Source: Chitinophaga pinensis (GTDB taxonomy: Bacteria > Bacteroidota > Bacteroidia > Chitinophagales > Chitinophagaceae). Taken from it: a stretch of DNA of 47,566 nucleotides. The stretch is taken from assembly GCF_007896845.1 (NCBI RefSeq), contig NZ_VOHS01000042.1, positions 1 to 47,566 of the forward strand, in the 5' to 3' direction. Below, one piece after another: positions 1 through 9,976 of the stretch (position 1 is its first letter; each line of letters begins with the position of its first letter). The notes beneath the pieces were generated by a model that saw only the letters and a list, made by a program, of their open reading frames with translations, was not told the origin of the DNA and did not search any database. Both the position numbers and the translations under genes were made by a program.

Positions 1-216
1 AATTCTGCTACCTGAGCAATAACCAGTTACAGTCTGTTTCACCCGGACAGTCAGACTCTATTGAACGCTGAATCTGGAAATAACAAGCTGACTCATTACC
101 GGATTCACTCACACGCATGCCAAAACTAAAAGGCTGTGTATCAAGGATAATCCGCTGACGAAACTACCTACCGGACTGGAAAACATTGAACACCTTGATC
201 TGGAACTGGATAAGAA
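1..216 (+). pseudogene. Leucine-rich-repeat protein fragment (cut by window edge, frameshifted)
   Basis: Pieces of typical leucine-rich repeats can be read in several frames of the plus strand: a YLSNNQLQSV stretch near the left edge, then, after restoring single bases, LNLGNNKLTHLPDSL, LKRLCIKDNPLTKLP and LENIEHLDLELDKK. About five one-base deletions (near 69, 78, 96, 130 and 216) are needed to make one frame, and each lies in a short run of the same base. Adding one A in the run at 215-217 would fuse this frame directly into the next gene, so LRR and DUF1963 may be one protein. The 5' end lies outside the window. No function can be assigned beyond a protein-binding repeat scaffold. Confidence 0.6.
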
Positions 217-1118
217 ATGGTGCTGCTGGATTATAGTTATAAAGGGGCAGACGGAGAAGGTACTACGCAGTTTGATAATGAGCTCTTTTGGGCAAAGCAT
301 GACGACCGGCTGCGTAAACAACTGGAACAGATAATAACAACACAGGAACTCCAAACCTATCAGGAGGGATTGACGGCATTGGCACGCAAGTCCGTTGCCT
401 TTGCTACGACAAAAGAAGATAATTACTCCCGTAAAGGGAACAGCCGTTTCGGCGGATTACCGGATTTGCCTGCGCATATACCCTACCCTTCCTTTAAAGA
501 CTATCAGGGGAATGAAAAAGGCATGCAGTTTATAGCACAGATCAACTGTACCGATATCGCGCATTTACAGGATTACCTGCCCCGTACCGGCATCTTGTAT
601 TTCTTCATCGAGGATCAGGAAGACACTGATGCAAAGGTGATCTATTACGACGGAGACCTGTCGGCGCTGCAATCAGCCGGTCAACTGGATATTACAGAAG
701 ACTACATCTATGACCAGCATGGTATCTATACCCCCTATAAAGTCATAGCAGACAAATACGCCAGTCTTCCTTCCTTCTACAATGCGAGGGATTATTACGC
801 GCATTCGTGGCCGGAACTGGAAGCACTGGAAGAAGAGGACGATGCTACAGATGCGTTAAAACAGGCATTAGAACCTGATTTTAAGGCAATACACAGCATC
901 AACAGTTATGTCTTCAAACAACACGATACGCCGGAAAAAGAGGCCGTACATGCCTTTAAAGGCAAACCGGAGGACTGGATGGTATTGCTGAAAGTAGGTA
1001 GTGATAGTCAGCCGGGATTCTGCTTCTGGGATGCCGGGGAAATCTATTTTGTGATACATAAAGTGATCTGGCGAAGAAAGACTTTTCAAAAGTCTATTGC
1101 GGACTGGAAAGCAGCTGA
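217..1118 (+). CDS. DUF1963 (YwqG-like) domain protein, frameshifted near its end
   Basis: The domain is recognised by SRFGGLPDLP, GMQFIAQINC, TGILYFFIEDQ and PGFCFWDAGEIYFVIHK, the usual order in DUF1963/YwqG proteins. YwqG-type domains are known among immunity proteins of polymorphic toxin systems and in cytosolic proteins of unknown role. As sequenced, the frame runs on to 1179, but adding one A near 1059-1062 gives the family C-terminus SDLAKKDFSKVYCGLESS and a TGA at 1116-1118, just before the terminator hairpin, so 1118 is taken as the real end. The ATG at 217 follows an in-frame TAA at 211 and has no good ribosome site; the real start may lie upstream if the LRR fragment is fused to it. 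The cytosol is the likely location, as no signal peptide is seen. Confidence 0.75.
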
Positions 1119-1130
1119 TCAATCAGGTAT

Positions 1131-1173
1131 AATAGCGAAGGGGCAACAGATGATCTGTTGCCCCTTCGCTATT
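1131..1173. terminator. Bidirectional terminator hairpin between convergent genes
   Basis: Two perfect 21-base arms (1131-1151 and 1153-1173) around one central base; the outer arm begins AATAGCGAAGGGG. It lies between the corrected stop of the DUF1963 gene and the stop of the convergent SUKH-TPR gene, the usual place for a shared terminator. The uncorrected DUF1963 frame reads through it, which itself argues that that frame is wrong. Confidence 0.8.
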
Positions 1174-1188
1174 AAATGACTATTTGTA

Positions 1189-3125
1189 TCAAACCCAATC
1201 CAGCGTAACCGGTGAGCCATAAATATAAGCCATGTCGATATACTCACTATAAGGCTTTGCCCTGCTGCTGTTCCTGACTGCCTGCTCATAATATTGCTCT
1301 GCCTTTTTGAGATCGCCTTGCACATGATGTATCAGCCCCAGCAACCAATTGGTACTGAAAATAGACGATATACCCTGTGATTTTTTAAGATATGCTTTCG
1401 CATCATCCAGCTCGTTTTTAAAGATCAAGGCCTCTCCTATCACACGCATCGCAAAATAGGCAGATTCATTCTTTTCAAGCACATCCAGACACCATTCAAT
1501 GGCCTGATCATATTCGCCTATACGTACAGCAGATAAAGCTGCCTGCTCGGCACAGGTATTTTCGTAATCCAGCTTTTCCGGTTTAAATGGAATCCCCTTC
1601 TCAAATACCTCCATGGCCTGACGATATGCTTTCTCTTTAGAAAGCAGCTTACCGCCCTCGCTATACGCCAGATAATATCCCGGCGCCACTTCCATCGCTT
1701 TCTTAAAACATGCCCACGCCCCCTGCTTGTCTTCTGCCGCCAGCAGCCGTTGTCCTTCATTGACGAGCAGGATGCCTTCCTTCGTTACCCCTTCTTTAAA
1801 TATCGGCTGACCGTGCTTCATCGCCTGATAGATACCATCAATGTTCAGATTCAGGTTGTCATGATGTTCTTTCTCTACCGGATAATATAAATCGCTACGG
1901 AAGGCCGACGCAAAATCATGCCATGGCAGGAAGGCGTTATTTGTTTTATACGCAGACAAATCATCATACTCATATAAGGCGGTAATCAGGGTATCCGGTG
2001 CAAATTCGAAGCAATTCAGGTCATAGAACCAACACAGGAAAACAGGCGCGTCAATTTTACGGTGTGACGTTTTCCTTAATAGCTCATGATCATCTGCCCA
2101 TGCATAAGCAAGGTAACGCACAGATTCCTTTCCAAGGGTCGTCTGTAAATCATCGATCTGTAATTTGTCAATAGTGGTATCACCAGTTACATAGAAGGCC
2201 ATGCCTGATCCACCCCAGCCAGTCACACTACCATGAACCGTCAGATTACCTTTTACAACCAGCAGGTCAATATACAGACCGGAAATATCCAGATCACCGT
2301 CTATTTCAAGATCCGTATCACAATAGTAGATACGGCTGTAGTCTTCGAAATAAGATGGTTCATCTTCATAGTTATCCAGCGACATCACCTGCACATCTCC
2401 CTCACCGTTCCAATAGTCAAACAGCTGGTCCAGTCCCATACGTTCCAGTACTTCCTCGTAGGTAATCTCTTCCAGCTGGTGTTTTTCAAGAAATGCCTGT
2501 TTAGCTGCGTCTTCCTCATCCTCGTCTTCATTTTCGTCTTCCTCATCTTTTCTATTGGGGTAATCATCGCTGTCTTCATCCGGCAATTTTATGGTCGCAA
2601 TAAAATCTGCCAGCGATTCCTTCTGTTCCAGAATTGAAGCAAGTGCATGGCGGAGTATCTCGTCATCCATCAAAGTAAAGTGCCTGTCTATATGAATAAC
2701 ATGCACGCGGCCCAATGCATCACTGACAAAAAAGTTCTTTTGTCACCTTCTTTGATCATACCCACAATCCAGCATGCGTATAAAAGGCCTTTCTCCTGTT
2801 CCAGCAACTCACTCTTCTTGCCTGTGAATAACAGACTGGTAAACAACATCCTGTATAATGTATTATCTGCGCTGCTATAATCTGTATAGCAATAGCTGAG
2901 ACAGGTCAGCTGCTCATCTTCCCAATAAGCAGAGCCTCCTTTGAGCCAGAATTCCCTGAATGCAGGCGGCATGGCAAATCCTGCCGTTGCTTCCATCCTT
3001 GCTAAGTCGTTCGCAGATACTTTACTGCGATTCGCGTTCTTAGGGGCCTCCTTTTCCAGATAGGTAATAAGTGCAATAATGTCGTTGTGTAAATGTTCTG
3101 GGATCTCTAATTTATTGGCGTTCAT
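1189..3125 (-). CDS. SUKH (SMI1/KNR4)-like protein with TPR repeats, one frameshift
   Basis: Two overlapping frames (3125-2688 and 2715-1189) become one protein of about 645 residues if one base is added to the A6 run at 2728-2733 (T6 on the coding strand), joining DKRTFF to VSDALGRVHVIHIDRHF. The N-terminal 140 residues look like a SUKH/SMI1-KNR4 domain (LARMEATAGFAMPPAFREFW, the typical 'E..LG..LP..yr.fl' pattern). A strongly acidic linker follows (DEEDENEDEDEED). The middle has short beta-helix-like rungs (LEIDGDLDISG, LVVKGNLTVHGSV) resembling bactofilin or polymer-forming cytoskeletal repeats. The last 200 residues form TPR helices (GWACFKKAMEVAPGYYLAYSEGGKLL-like repeats). SUKH proteins are known as immunity proteins of polymorphic toxins; the middle domain is a resemblance only. 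The ATG at 3125 is the first in the SUKH frame. Confidence 0.7.
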
Positions 3126-3483
3126 GTTTGATCAAGGGTTTCAACTGATATGATAAAGTGCTGAAAAGCCGCTAATATATAGCAAATAATATTAATTATA
3201 ATAATTTATCAGGGTACACCCTACGTAAACGCAGGCACGCGCCCTGACAGACTATTAACGATACAGCAACTATACCCTGTATTGACCAGCAGGGATGATC
3301 AGTTATTCATACCCGGTAAGGCGGGTGGGGCGGGTTTACGTACCTGTTAAAATAAGCGATCAGGGAAAAAAATTTACGCAATCGGGAAAAAGACAGAGAT
3401 CTGTTATATAGCGTTAACACCATACTATTAATAATGCCTTAACATAGTACTTCTATATTTGCTACCATCAAAACAGTGATCTG
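3126..3483. other. Divergent intergenic region
   Basis: This 358-base gap holds no credible gene. It separates the minus-strand SUKH-TPR gene from the plus-strand sigma factor gene. Near the SUKH side it is very AT-rich. A short palindrome AGGGT-AC-ACCCT lies at 3211-3222 and a weak CCCTG/CAGGG stem at 3275-3294. The -7 box of the sigma gene lies at its right end. Nothing else was recognised. Confidence 0.6.
3454..3461 (+). promoter_or_regulatory. -7 box of the sigma factor operon
   Basis: TATATTTG matches the Bacteroidota -7 consensus TAnnTTTG exactly and lies 22 bases before the ATG of the ECF sigma gene. A convincing -33 TTG is not obvious. Confidence 0.6.
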
Positions 3484-4080
3484 ATGGCATCCTCTCCGCT
3501 GACCGATATATTGCTACATGACTGGCTGACTGGTGATGATTCGCATTTCAGGCCCTTATTTGAGCATTACTTCCCCCGTCTGAAGCGCTATGCTGCCGGC
3601 TTTAGTGGTGACGCTGTAACAGGGGAAGAACTGGCGATGAATGTCCTTTTAAAGGTATGGCAGCAGAAAGAGCGGATCAGTACCGTGAAGGATTTCGACA
3701 GTTACCTGTTCACCATGATGCGTCATGAGGTGATCAGTATGATCCGTCAACGGAAAACAATCACAGATAGTCTCACAGACAGTACCGCCGAAACCCCGGC
3801 CCCGGAAAACATCAACGATACTATCAGTTACCGGGAACTATTACGCCGCTACCGCCAGTGTCTGGAAAAACTTCCTCCACGCCGCCGTGAGGCATTTATT
3901 CTGAACCGTGAAAAGGGAATGAGCTATGCGGAAATAGCAGCTGCACTCAATGTCTCCATCTTTACCGTACAAAATCACATCGCCTCTTCCCTGAAATTCA
4001 TGCGCGCAGAACTGGATGACTATGCCGATTTCCTGCCCGTACTACTCCTGCTTGCTGTGCCAATGTTAACTGTATATTAA
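3484..4080 (+). CDS. ECF RNA polymerase sigma factor (FecI-like)
   Basis: 198 residues, the usual length. Region 2 is visible at about 23-95 (FEHYFPRLKRYAAGF, ELAMNVLLKVWQ, FDSYLFTMMRHEVISMIRQ) and region 4 at about 125-180 (CLEKLPPRRREAFILNREKGMSYAEIAAALNVSIFTVQNHI). The helix-turn-helix is in the last of these. The protein should recruit core RNA polymerase to the SusC/SusD genes downstream when the anti-sigma factor is silenced by TonB-receptor signalling. It is followed 63 bases later by the FecR gene, the standard Bacteroidota arrangement. The C-terminus is a hydrophobic tail (FLPVLLLLAVPMLTVY), common in this subfamily. The start ATG is fixed by the -7 box at 3454. Confidence 0.95.
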   Translation: MASSPLTDILLHDWLTGDDSHFRPLFEHYFPRLKRYAAGFSGDAVTGEELAMNVLLKVWQQKERISTVKDFDSYLFTMMRHEVISMIRQRKTITDSLTDSTAETPAPENINDTISYRELLRRYRQCLEKLPPRRREAFILNREKGMSYAEIAAALNVSIFTVQNHIASSLKFMRAELDDYADFLPVLLLLAVPMLTVY

Positions 4081-4143
4081 TTCAACTTTGCCGGATAGTT
4101 TGACGCTTCCTCCTCCTGCGTCCTTTAGGATGAACAAGCTATT

Positions 4144-5124
4144 ATGATCCATCATCCACCCGGCAGAGCACAGCTTATTGCCTATTTTGAAGGTAAGATT
4201 ACAGACGCCACTACTAAAGAGGCCATAGAAGCATATATCTCTACTGATACGGATCCGCTGCTGGTACAGGTTTGTATGCAGACCGCATGGGAGCATATCC
4301 GTGAAGCTGATGTACCACGCAGTACAGCGGCTGACTGGGATCAATTCCGGATGCTGTCGGGTATCCGTAGCTCACGGAAAAGATTCTTACAACCGATGCT
4401 TGCAGCAGCAGCTACTTTATTACTGCTCCTCTCCTTATCCGCTATCTATTTTATGGTTCGTAAACCAGCAGCCGTTAAGCCGCTTGCGTGGCAGGAGATC
4501 ACTGCCGGTCCGGGGGAACTACGTACCATCCGCCTGCCGGATGGTAGTGATCTGACGCTTTTCCCGGGATCTGTTGTCAGCTATAATAATGAATACAATA
4601 AAACCGCACGCGCAATAAAACTGAAGGGACGCGCCTACTTTAATGTTGCTACTATTGCCGGCAAACCGTTTTCCGTTTCCGCCGGCAATTACACCACGCA
4701 GGTATTAGGTACTTCCTTTGAAATATTCGAACGACCACAACGTCAGGAGCTGTCAGTCATCCTCGTATCTGGTAAAGTCAGGCTGCTGAATGCACAGCAA
4801 CAGCCCTTATCTGAACTGCGTCCGGATCAGCAGATGACCATCCGCACAGACAATGCCCGCTTCAATATTCTGCCTGTAGCCGCGCAGTCAATGGTTTCGT
4901 GGACCACAGGTAAACTATCCTATGATCAGGCAACACTGGCAGACGTATGTCGTGAACTGGAAAAATGGTATGGGGTCAATATTACCATACAGCGTACGGC
5001 ATTGGAGAAGAAACGTATTACGGCCGACTTTGAACGTCTCTCCTTACCAGCTGTCATGCACATCCTGTCAGAGACCGCAGGTTTTAACTATAACGAGAAG
5101 GACAATAACATAGCAGTGTACTAA
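4144..5124 (+). CDS. FecR-family anti-sigma factor
   Basis: 326 residues. A cytoplasmic N-terminal part of about 78 residues, expected to hold the sigma factor, is followed by one membrane segment (about 82-103, MLAAAATLLLLLSLSAIYFM). The periplasmic FecR domain follows (about 120-215: GPGELRTIRLPDGSDLTLFPGS, IKLKGRAYFNVA, FSVSAGNYTTQVLGTSFEI) and then the DUF4974 C-terminal domain (about 255-326: GKLSYDQATLADVCRELEKWYGVNI, LSETAGFNY) that contacts the STN domain of the partner receptor. It lies between the sigma factor and a SusC with an STN domain, so it completes a trans-envelope signalling chain. A weak terminator follows, so the receptor may be transcribed partly on its own. Confidence 0.95.
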   Translation: MIHHPPGRAQLIAYFEGKITDATTKEAIEAYISTDTDPLLVQVCMQTAWEHIREADVPRSTAADWDQFRMLSGIRSSRKRFLQPMLAAAATLLLLLSLSAIYFMVRKPAAVKPLAWQEITAGPGELRTIRLPDGSDLTLFPGSVVSYNNEYNKTARAIKLKGRAYFNVATIAGKPFSVSAGNYTTQVLGTSFEIFERPQRQELSVILVSGKVRLLNAQQQPLSELRPDQQMTIRTDNARFNILPVAAQSMVSWTTGKLSYDQATLADVCRELEKWYGVNITIQRTALEKKRITADFERLSLPAVMHILSETAGFNYNEKDNNIAVY

Positions 5125-5136
5125 CAAAAATAAAAA

Positions 5137-5156
5137 CGCCCCGTAGCAGCGGGGCG
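5137..5156 (+). terminator. GC-rich hairpin after fecR-like gene
   Basis: CGCCCC (5137-5142) pairs with GGGGCG (5151-5156) around an 8-base loop, followed by CCTTTC. It lies 12 bases after the FecR stop. The following T run is poor, so it may only attenuate read-through into the SusC gene. Confidence 0.6.
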
Positions 5157-5238
5157 CCTTTCGCAACTGACTGGTTTATCAGCCAAGTAACGAGGTATGC
5201 AGGCTTGAACCACCTGCAAGGAATTCAACTGTAAAATA

Positions 5239-8200
5239 ATGAAAACATTTTTAATGCATCGATTACTGATGCTTGTTTTCCTATTGGCGGTCTGCGGCAG
5301 ACTATCTGCACAGCAGCCACTGGAAAAGGTACTGACCTTCAAAGGCAGCACCATCACCGTTCAGCAGTTCATTCAACAGGTAAAAAGCCAGCAACAGCTG
5401 CAATTTACCTTTGATGAAGATGTGAATGCCCTGTTGTCCCGCACAGTGCATATCCGCAAAAACACCGTCTCTTTAAAGGAAGCCCTCGACTGGCTGGCCG
5501 CAGACGCCTCCATCCATTGCCGTATCCTTAATAACTATGCGATCCTTAGCGTGGCTCCCGCACCGCAGAAAACACCGGCATCTGCCAATACAGGCTCACC
5601 GGAACTGCCACAACCCTCTACCAAAGCACTGGGAGAAGTAGTGGTAACCGCTCTCGGTATCAAAAAAATGAACGTAACCTCGGTTATTCAGTAGCTCAGC
5701 TCTCATCCAAAGACGTCAGCGATGTACCACAACCCAATGTACTGAACAGCCTCGCTGCCCGCGTACCGGGTGTAAATATCCGTAGTACGGGTGCTGACCC
5801 GGGTTCCAGTGTGATGGTGACCATCCGCGGACAATCCTCTATCAGCAAAGATAACCAGCCATTATATGTTGTAGATGGGGTACCGGTAGCTCCGGCTATC
5901 CAGAACCCTGCACAGGCCGTAGATGGCAAACAAACCATCGACTATGGTAGTCCGATCAGTGACATCAGTGCAGACGATATCGCCAGTATTACCGTATTGA
6001 AAGGCGCCAGCGCTGCTGCCTTGTACGGTAGCCGTGCCGGATCTGGTGTGATCCTTATCACCACAAAATCCGGTGCTGCGAAAAAAGGACTGGGTGTCAG
6101 TTTTAATTCAAGCGCCGTATTTGACAAAGCCTGGATGTTCCCGCATTTCCAGCATGAATATGGTTCCGGTGACTGGACCGGTAGCGATAATACCATCAGC
6201 ACCGGCGCATGGGGTCCTAAACTGAATACCGGCCGTAAACTCGTACAGTGGAATAGCCCACTCGATGAAAACGGTGATCCTTTACCTTTGGATTGGGTTG
6301 CCTATCCTGACCGTGTCAAAGACTTCTTTCGTACCGGACATACCTTTACGAATAATATCGCGGTATCCAAAAGTACTGATGCAGGCAATTTCAGACTTTC
6401 CTACGGCAATCTGCAGAACCGTGGTATTGTGCCTAATACAGACCTGAAACGTGATAACCTGACCTTCTCAGGCACCTATCATCTTAATAAATCCATCCAC
6501 CTCAGTACCAATCTCGCCTATACCAATAACCGTAGTGCAAACCGTCCTTCTGCTTACACAGAAAGCGTGACCATGCAGGTATATAAACTGACGCCAAACG
6601 TCGATATTCATGCACTGCGTAACTATTGGATACCGGGTAAAGAAGGGCTGCAACAGTATAATCCTTACAGTACTGATGACAACCCTTACCTGATCGCGTA
6701 CGAAGAAACCAACAGCTATACCCGTAACCGCATGACAGGCAACGTACAGGCCTCTTTTGATATCAGACCTGATCTGACACTGATGCTGCGTACCGGTCTG
6801 GATTATTATGCATTAAATGAGGACCAGCGCAGACCATTCAGCGCCAAAAGAAACCCGAAAGGTGCTTATGTACTGGAAAATGATAATTTCAAGGAGCAGA
6901 ACAGCGATTTCCTCCTGACCTATAAACCCGATCTGAAAAGCGATTTTAAAGTATCGGTTGCTGTCGGTGGTAACCGTATGGATCAGGAAAGCTCGTCTAA
7001 TCAGCAGTCCACCGGAAGCCTGACTCTCCCGGGCATCTACAACCTCTCCAACGCAGCAGCAGGTGCATTAGTGAATACACAATCCTTCCGTAAAAAGCGT
7101 ATCAACAGTTTGTACGGTATCGGTGAAGTGAGTTATCACAATTACCTCTTCCTGAACCTGACAGCACGTAACGACTGGAGCAGCACCCTGCCTAAACAGA
7201 ACAATTCCTACTTCTACCCTTCCGTATCCCTGAGTGCGATTCTTTCGGATATGCTGAACATCAGGTGGCAGGACCTGTCTTATCTGAAGCTGCGTGCCAA
7301 CTGGTCACAGGTAGGTGCTGATACCGATCCTTATCAACTGTACAACACCGTACCTTTTGATACCGACTGGGGTAGTGTAAAACGTGCGACCATCAGTTTC
7401 AACCAGAAAAACAGTCTGCTGAAACCAGAGATCGCTACTTCCTATGAGGCTGGTGCAGATGCAAGCTTCTTTCAGGACCGCGTAGGTTTTAATATCACCT
7501 GGTATAAAACCAACAACCGCAACCAGATCATTCAGGTCCCTACCACTATCGCTTCCGGCGCGAGTACGATGCTCATTAACGCCGGCAATATCCAGAACAG
7601 CGGATGGGAAATAGGGCTGAATCTGGTACCTGTAAAAAGCCAGTCCTTTACATGGAAATCTGATATCAACTTCACCCGTAACGTCAACAAGGTCATCGAA
7701 CTGACACCGGCTGTGACCAGCTATATGCTCGGCAGTACGGATGGCAGTAACATCGAATACCTTATCAAAGAAGGGACTAAAATGGGCGATTTCTACACAC
7801 GTAGCTGGGTAAAAGTGAAAGAAGGACCTTATGCCGGACAAGCACTCCTGAACAGTAACGGTCTGCAGCAACAGGATGTCGATTTTGTAAAGATCGGTAA
7901 CTATAACCCTGATTTTATGGTGGGTTTCAACAACAATTTCCGCTACAAAAACCTGAGCTGCAACTTCCTGATCGATTGGCGCGAAGGCGGTGCTTACTAT
8001 TCCTATGTGGCGAAAAGTCTGATTCAGGATGGTCGTACAACCAATACTCTGCGTGGACGTGATGCGGCACATGGCGGTCTTACATGGACAGACGCCAATG
8101 GGACCACACGTGATGACGGTATGATCATGGAAGGGGTGATTGCAAATGGAGATGGCACCTACAAACCAAACGACGTGATCATCGATGCCGCCACCTATTA

Positions 8201-8495
8201 TGACAATAAATACTGGAAATACTACGAGAACGAGACTTACAGTGCTACTTATGTAAAACTGAAAGAAGTATCACTCACTTACGCATTCGGTCGTGGTGTA
8301 ATGCAGCGTATTCCATTCCTGAGCAATCTGTCCCTGTCACTGATCGGCAACAACCTGTATACATGGGCAGCTGCGAAGAATGGCTATGATCCTGAGATCA
8401 CCATGAGTCTCTCCAACCAGCGTTATCAGGGTGTTGGTCACTGGACATTACCGGGAACCCGCTCTTACGGTGCTAAACTCAGTTGCAACTTCTAA
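5239..8495 (+). CDS. SusC/RagA-type TonB-dependent receptor with STN domain, one frameshift
   Basis: As sequenced, the frame stops at 5694 and resumes at once. Adding one A to the A7 run at 5662-5668 turns ALGIKKMNVTS into ALGIKKNERNLGYSVAQL, the standard SusC sequence, and gives about 1085 residues. In order: signal peptide (1-24, ending RLSA-QQ), STN domain (about 38-105), a TonB-box-like stretch ALGEVVVTALGI, plug domain (DVPQPNVLNSLAARVPGVNI, PLYVVDGVPV, ITVLKGASAAALYGSRAGSGVILITTK) and a 22-strand barrel ending in GTRSYGAKLSCNF. The carboxypeptidase-like regulatory domain usual in SusC proteins is missing: the STN leads straight to the TonB box. With the FecI/FecR pair upstream, the STN should report substrate binding to the anti-sigma factor. 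It sits in the outer membrane with the SusD lipoprotein as its lid. Confidence 0.92.
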
Positions 8496-8503
8496 TTAAT
8501 GAC

Positions 8504-9976
8504 ATGATGAAACGAGCTAACATACTATATAGTCTGCTGACAGCAATGACATTGACTGCCTGTACAAAAGACTTTGACGAAATCAATACCAACCCTAACA
8601 GTCCGTCTGAAACCAGACCGGAATACCACCTTACAGAAGCGGTGACTCAAACGGCTTATGCCTATGCCGAGAATGGTTTTGCCAGAAGACCGGCAGCGCT
8701 GGGACGTTATATCACGCTGATCCGCAACAATGACTATGAACTGTTTCGCTGGACGGCGGTAGACTGGTCAGACATCTATCAGCGTGCGATGATCATCAAG
8801 ACCATGCAACAGGAAGGTGCCGCTACTGGTCAGCCGGTATATACCGCTGCCGGTAATGTACTCATGGCGTTCAATATTGCCTACCTGACAGACCTGTATG
8901 GCGATATCCCTTATTCTCAGGCATTACAGTCGGTAGAAAATGGTAATATCAAACCCGGCTACGACAAACAGGAAGATGTTTATAAGAGCCTGCTTGCATT
9001 GCTGAAAGAAGCCAATACACAACTGAAGGCAGGAGGCGCAGGTCTGAATGCAGGCGCTGATGCCCTGTTTGGCGGCGATCTGTTGAAATGGCGTAAACTG
9101 GCGAACTCCTTACGTTTACGTATGCTGCTGCGTTGCTCGAAAAACTATGCATCCGCCTTTACGGAGATGCAGGAGATCCTGAATAACAAAACGGAATATC
9201 CTATTATGGAAAGCAATGCGGATAATGCAGAAGTAGCGTACCTCGGTGTTAAAAAGGATGATAGCTGGGCTGGCGGACCGCTGAATATGATCGATAATGA
9301 TTTCCTGAAAACAAAAGCCAGTAAAGAACTGGTAGATGTACTGATTGCCCGCAATGACCCGAGACTGGAACTATGGATCGCGCCTGTCAGCAGTAAGGAA
9401 GGTGCTACTATTGATCAGCACCCATATGTAGGTATACCACATGCTTACACCAATCCGGCGGACTATAACGGCGGCGAAACACATCAGTCCACCCTTTCTG
9501 CATTCTTCAGAAAAGACAAACCTGCAACATTCAAGGCCAGTCTGATGGTCTATTCAGAAGTCTGCTTTATCCTCGCTGAAGCGATGCAACGTGGCAAAAT
9601 AACCGTTAACGGCAGTACAGCAGAAACGATGTACAACAACGGTATCCAATCTTCTATGGCCTATTACGGGCTGACAGACGAAGCGCAGAAACGTGACTAC
9701 TATAATCAGAACACCGTAAAATACAACGGTACACTGGAGCAACTGATTACGCAGAAATGGATAGCGATGACCTTCAAAGGTGCTGAAGGCTGGTTTGATT
9801 TCAGACGTACCGGTTATCCTGCATTTGTGGTAGGCCCTATGGCCTTCCAGCCACAGTTCCCCGTGCGATATGCATGGCCGACATCTGAACAGGATGTGAA
9901 TCTGGACAACTATAAAGCAGCGATCAGCGTATTTGGCGCAGATGATATCAATACAAAAATGTGGTACCTGAAATGA
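8504..9976 (+). CDS. SusD/RagB-type outer-membrane lipoprotein (SusD_2-like)
   Basis: About 490 residues. The start is taken at the ATG pair 8504/8507, because the longer frame from 8483 overlaps the SusC end and MKRANILYSLLTAMTLTAC gives a clean lipoprotein signal with lipobox LTAC. The sequence right after the cysteine (TKDFDEINTNPNSP) is typical of the SusD_2 family, as are YLTDLYGDIPYSQAL, LLKWRKLANSLRLRML and GWFDFRRTGYP near the end. It should bind the substrate at the cell surface and form the lid of the SusC barrel encoded 8 bases upstream. Its stop overlaps the ATG of the next gene (ATGA at 9973). Confidence 0.93.
   Translation: MMKRANILYSLLTAMTLTACTKDFDEINTNPNSPSETRPEYHLTEAVTQTAYAYAENGFARRPAALGRYITLIRNNDYELFRWTAVDWSDIYQRAMIIKTMQQEGAATGQPVYTAAGNVLMAFNIAYLTDLYGDIPYSQALQSVENGNIKPGYDKQEDVYKSLLALLKEANTQLKAGGAGLNAGADALFGGDLLKWRKLANSLRLRMLLRCSKNYASAFTEMQEILNNKTEYPIMESNADNAEVAYLGVKKDDSWAGGPLNMIDNDFLKTKASKELVDVLIARNDPRLELWIAPVSSKEGATIDQHPYVGIPHAYTNPADYNGGETHQSTLSAFFRKDKPATFKASLMVYSEVCFILAEAMQRGKITVNGSTAETMYNNGIQSSMAYYGLTDEAQKRDYYNQNTVKYNGTLEQLITQKWIAMTFKGAEGWFDFRRTGYPAFVVGPMAFQPQFPVRYAWPTSEQDVNLDNYKAAISVFGADDINTKMWYLK

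Noticed and set aside
2233..2637. 134-residue plus-strand frame rich in phenylalanine and isoleucine
   Set aside because: It is the antisense of the acidic linker and rung region of the SUKH-TPR gene; the composition comes from Glu/Asp codons on the other strand.
5640..5700. Programmed frameshifting at the A7 run in SusC
   Set aside because: The same kind of break occurs in over ten unrelated genes, often in runs of only two to four bases, without slippery heptamers or downstream structures. Sequencing error explains all of them at once.
7305..8072. 255-residue minus-strand frame
   Set aside because: It lies wholly inside the SusC barrel region and shows no family features or start context.
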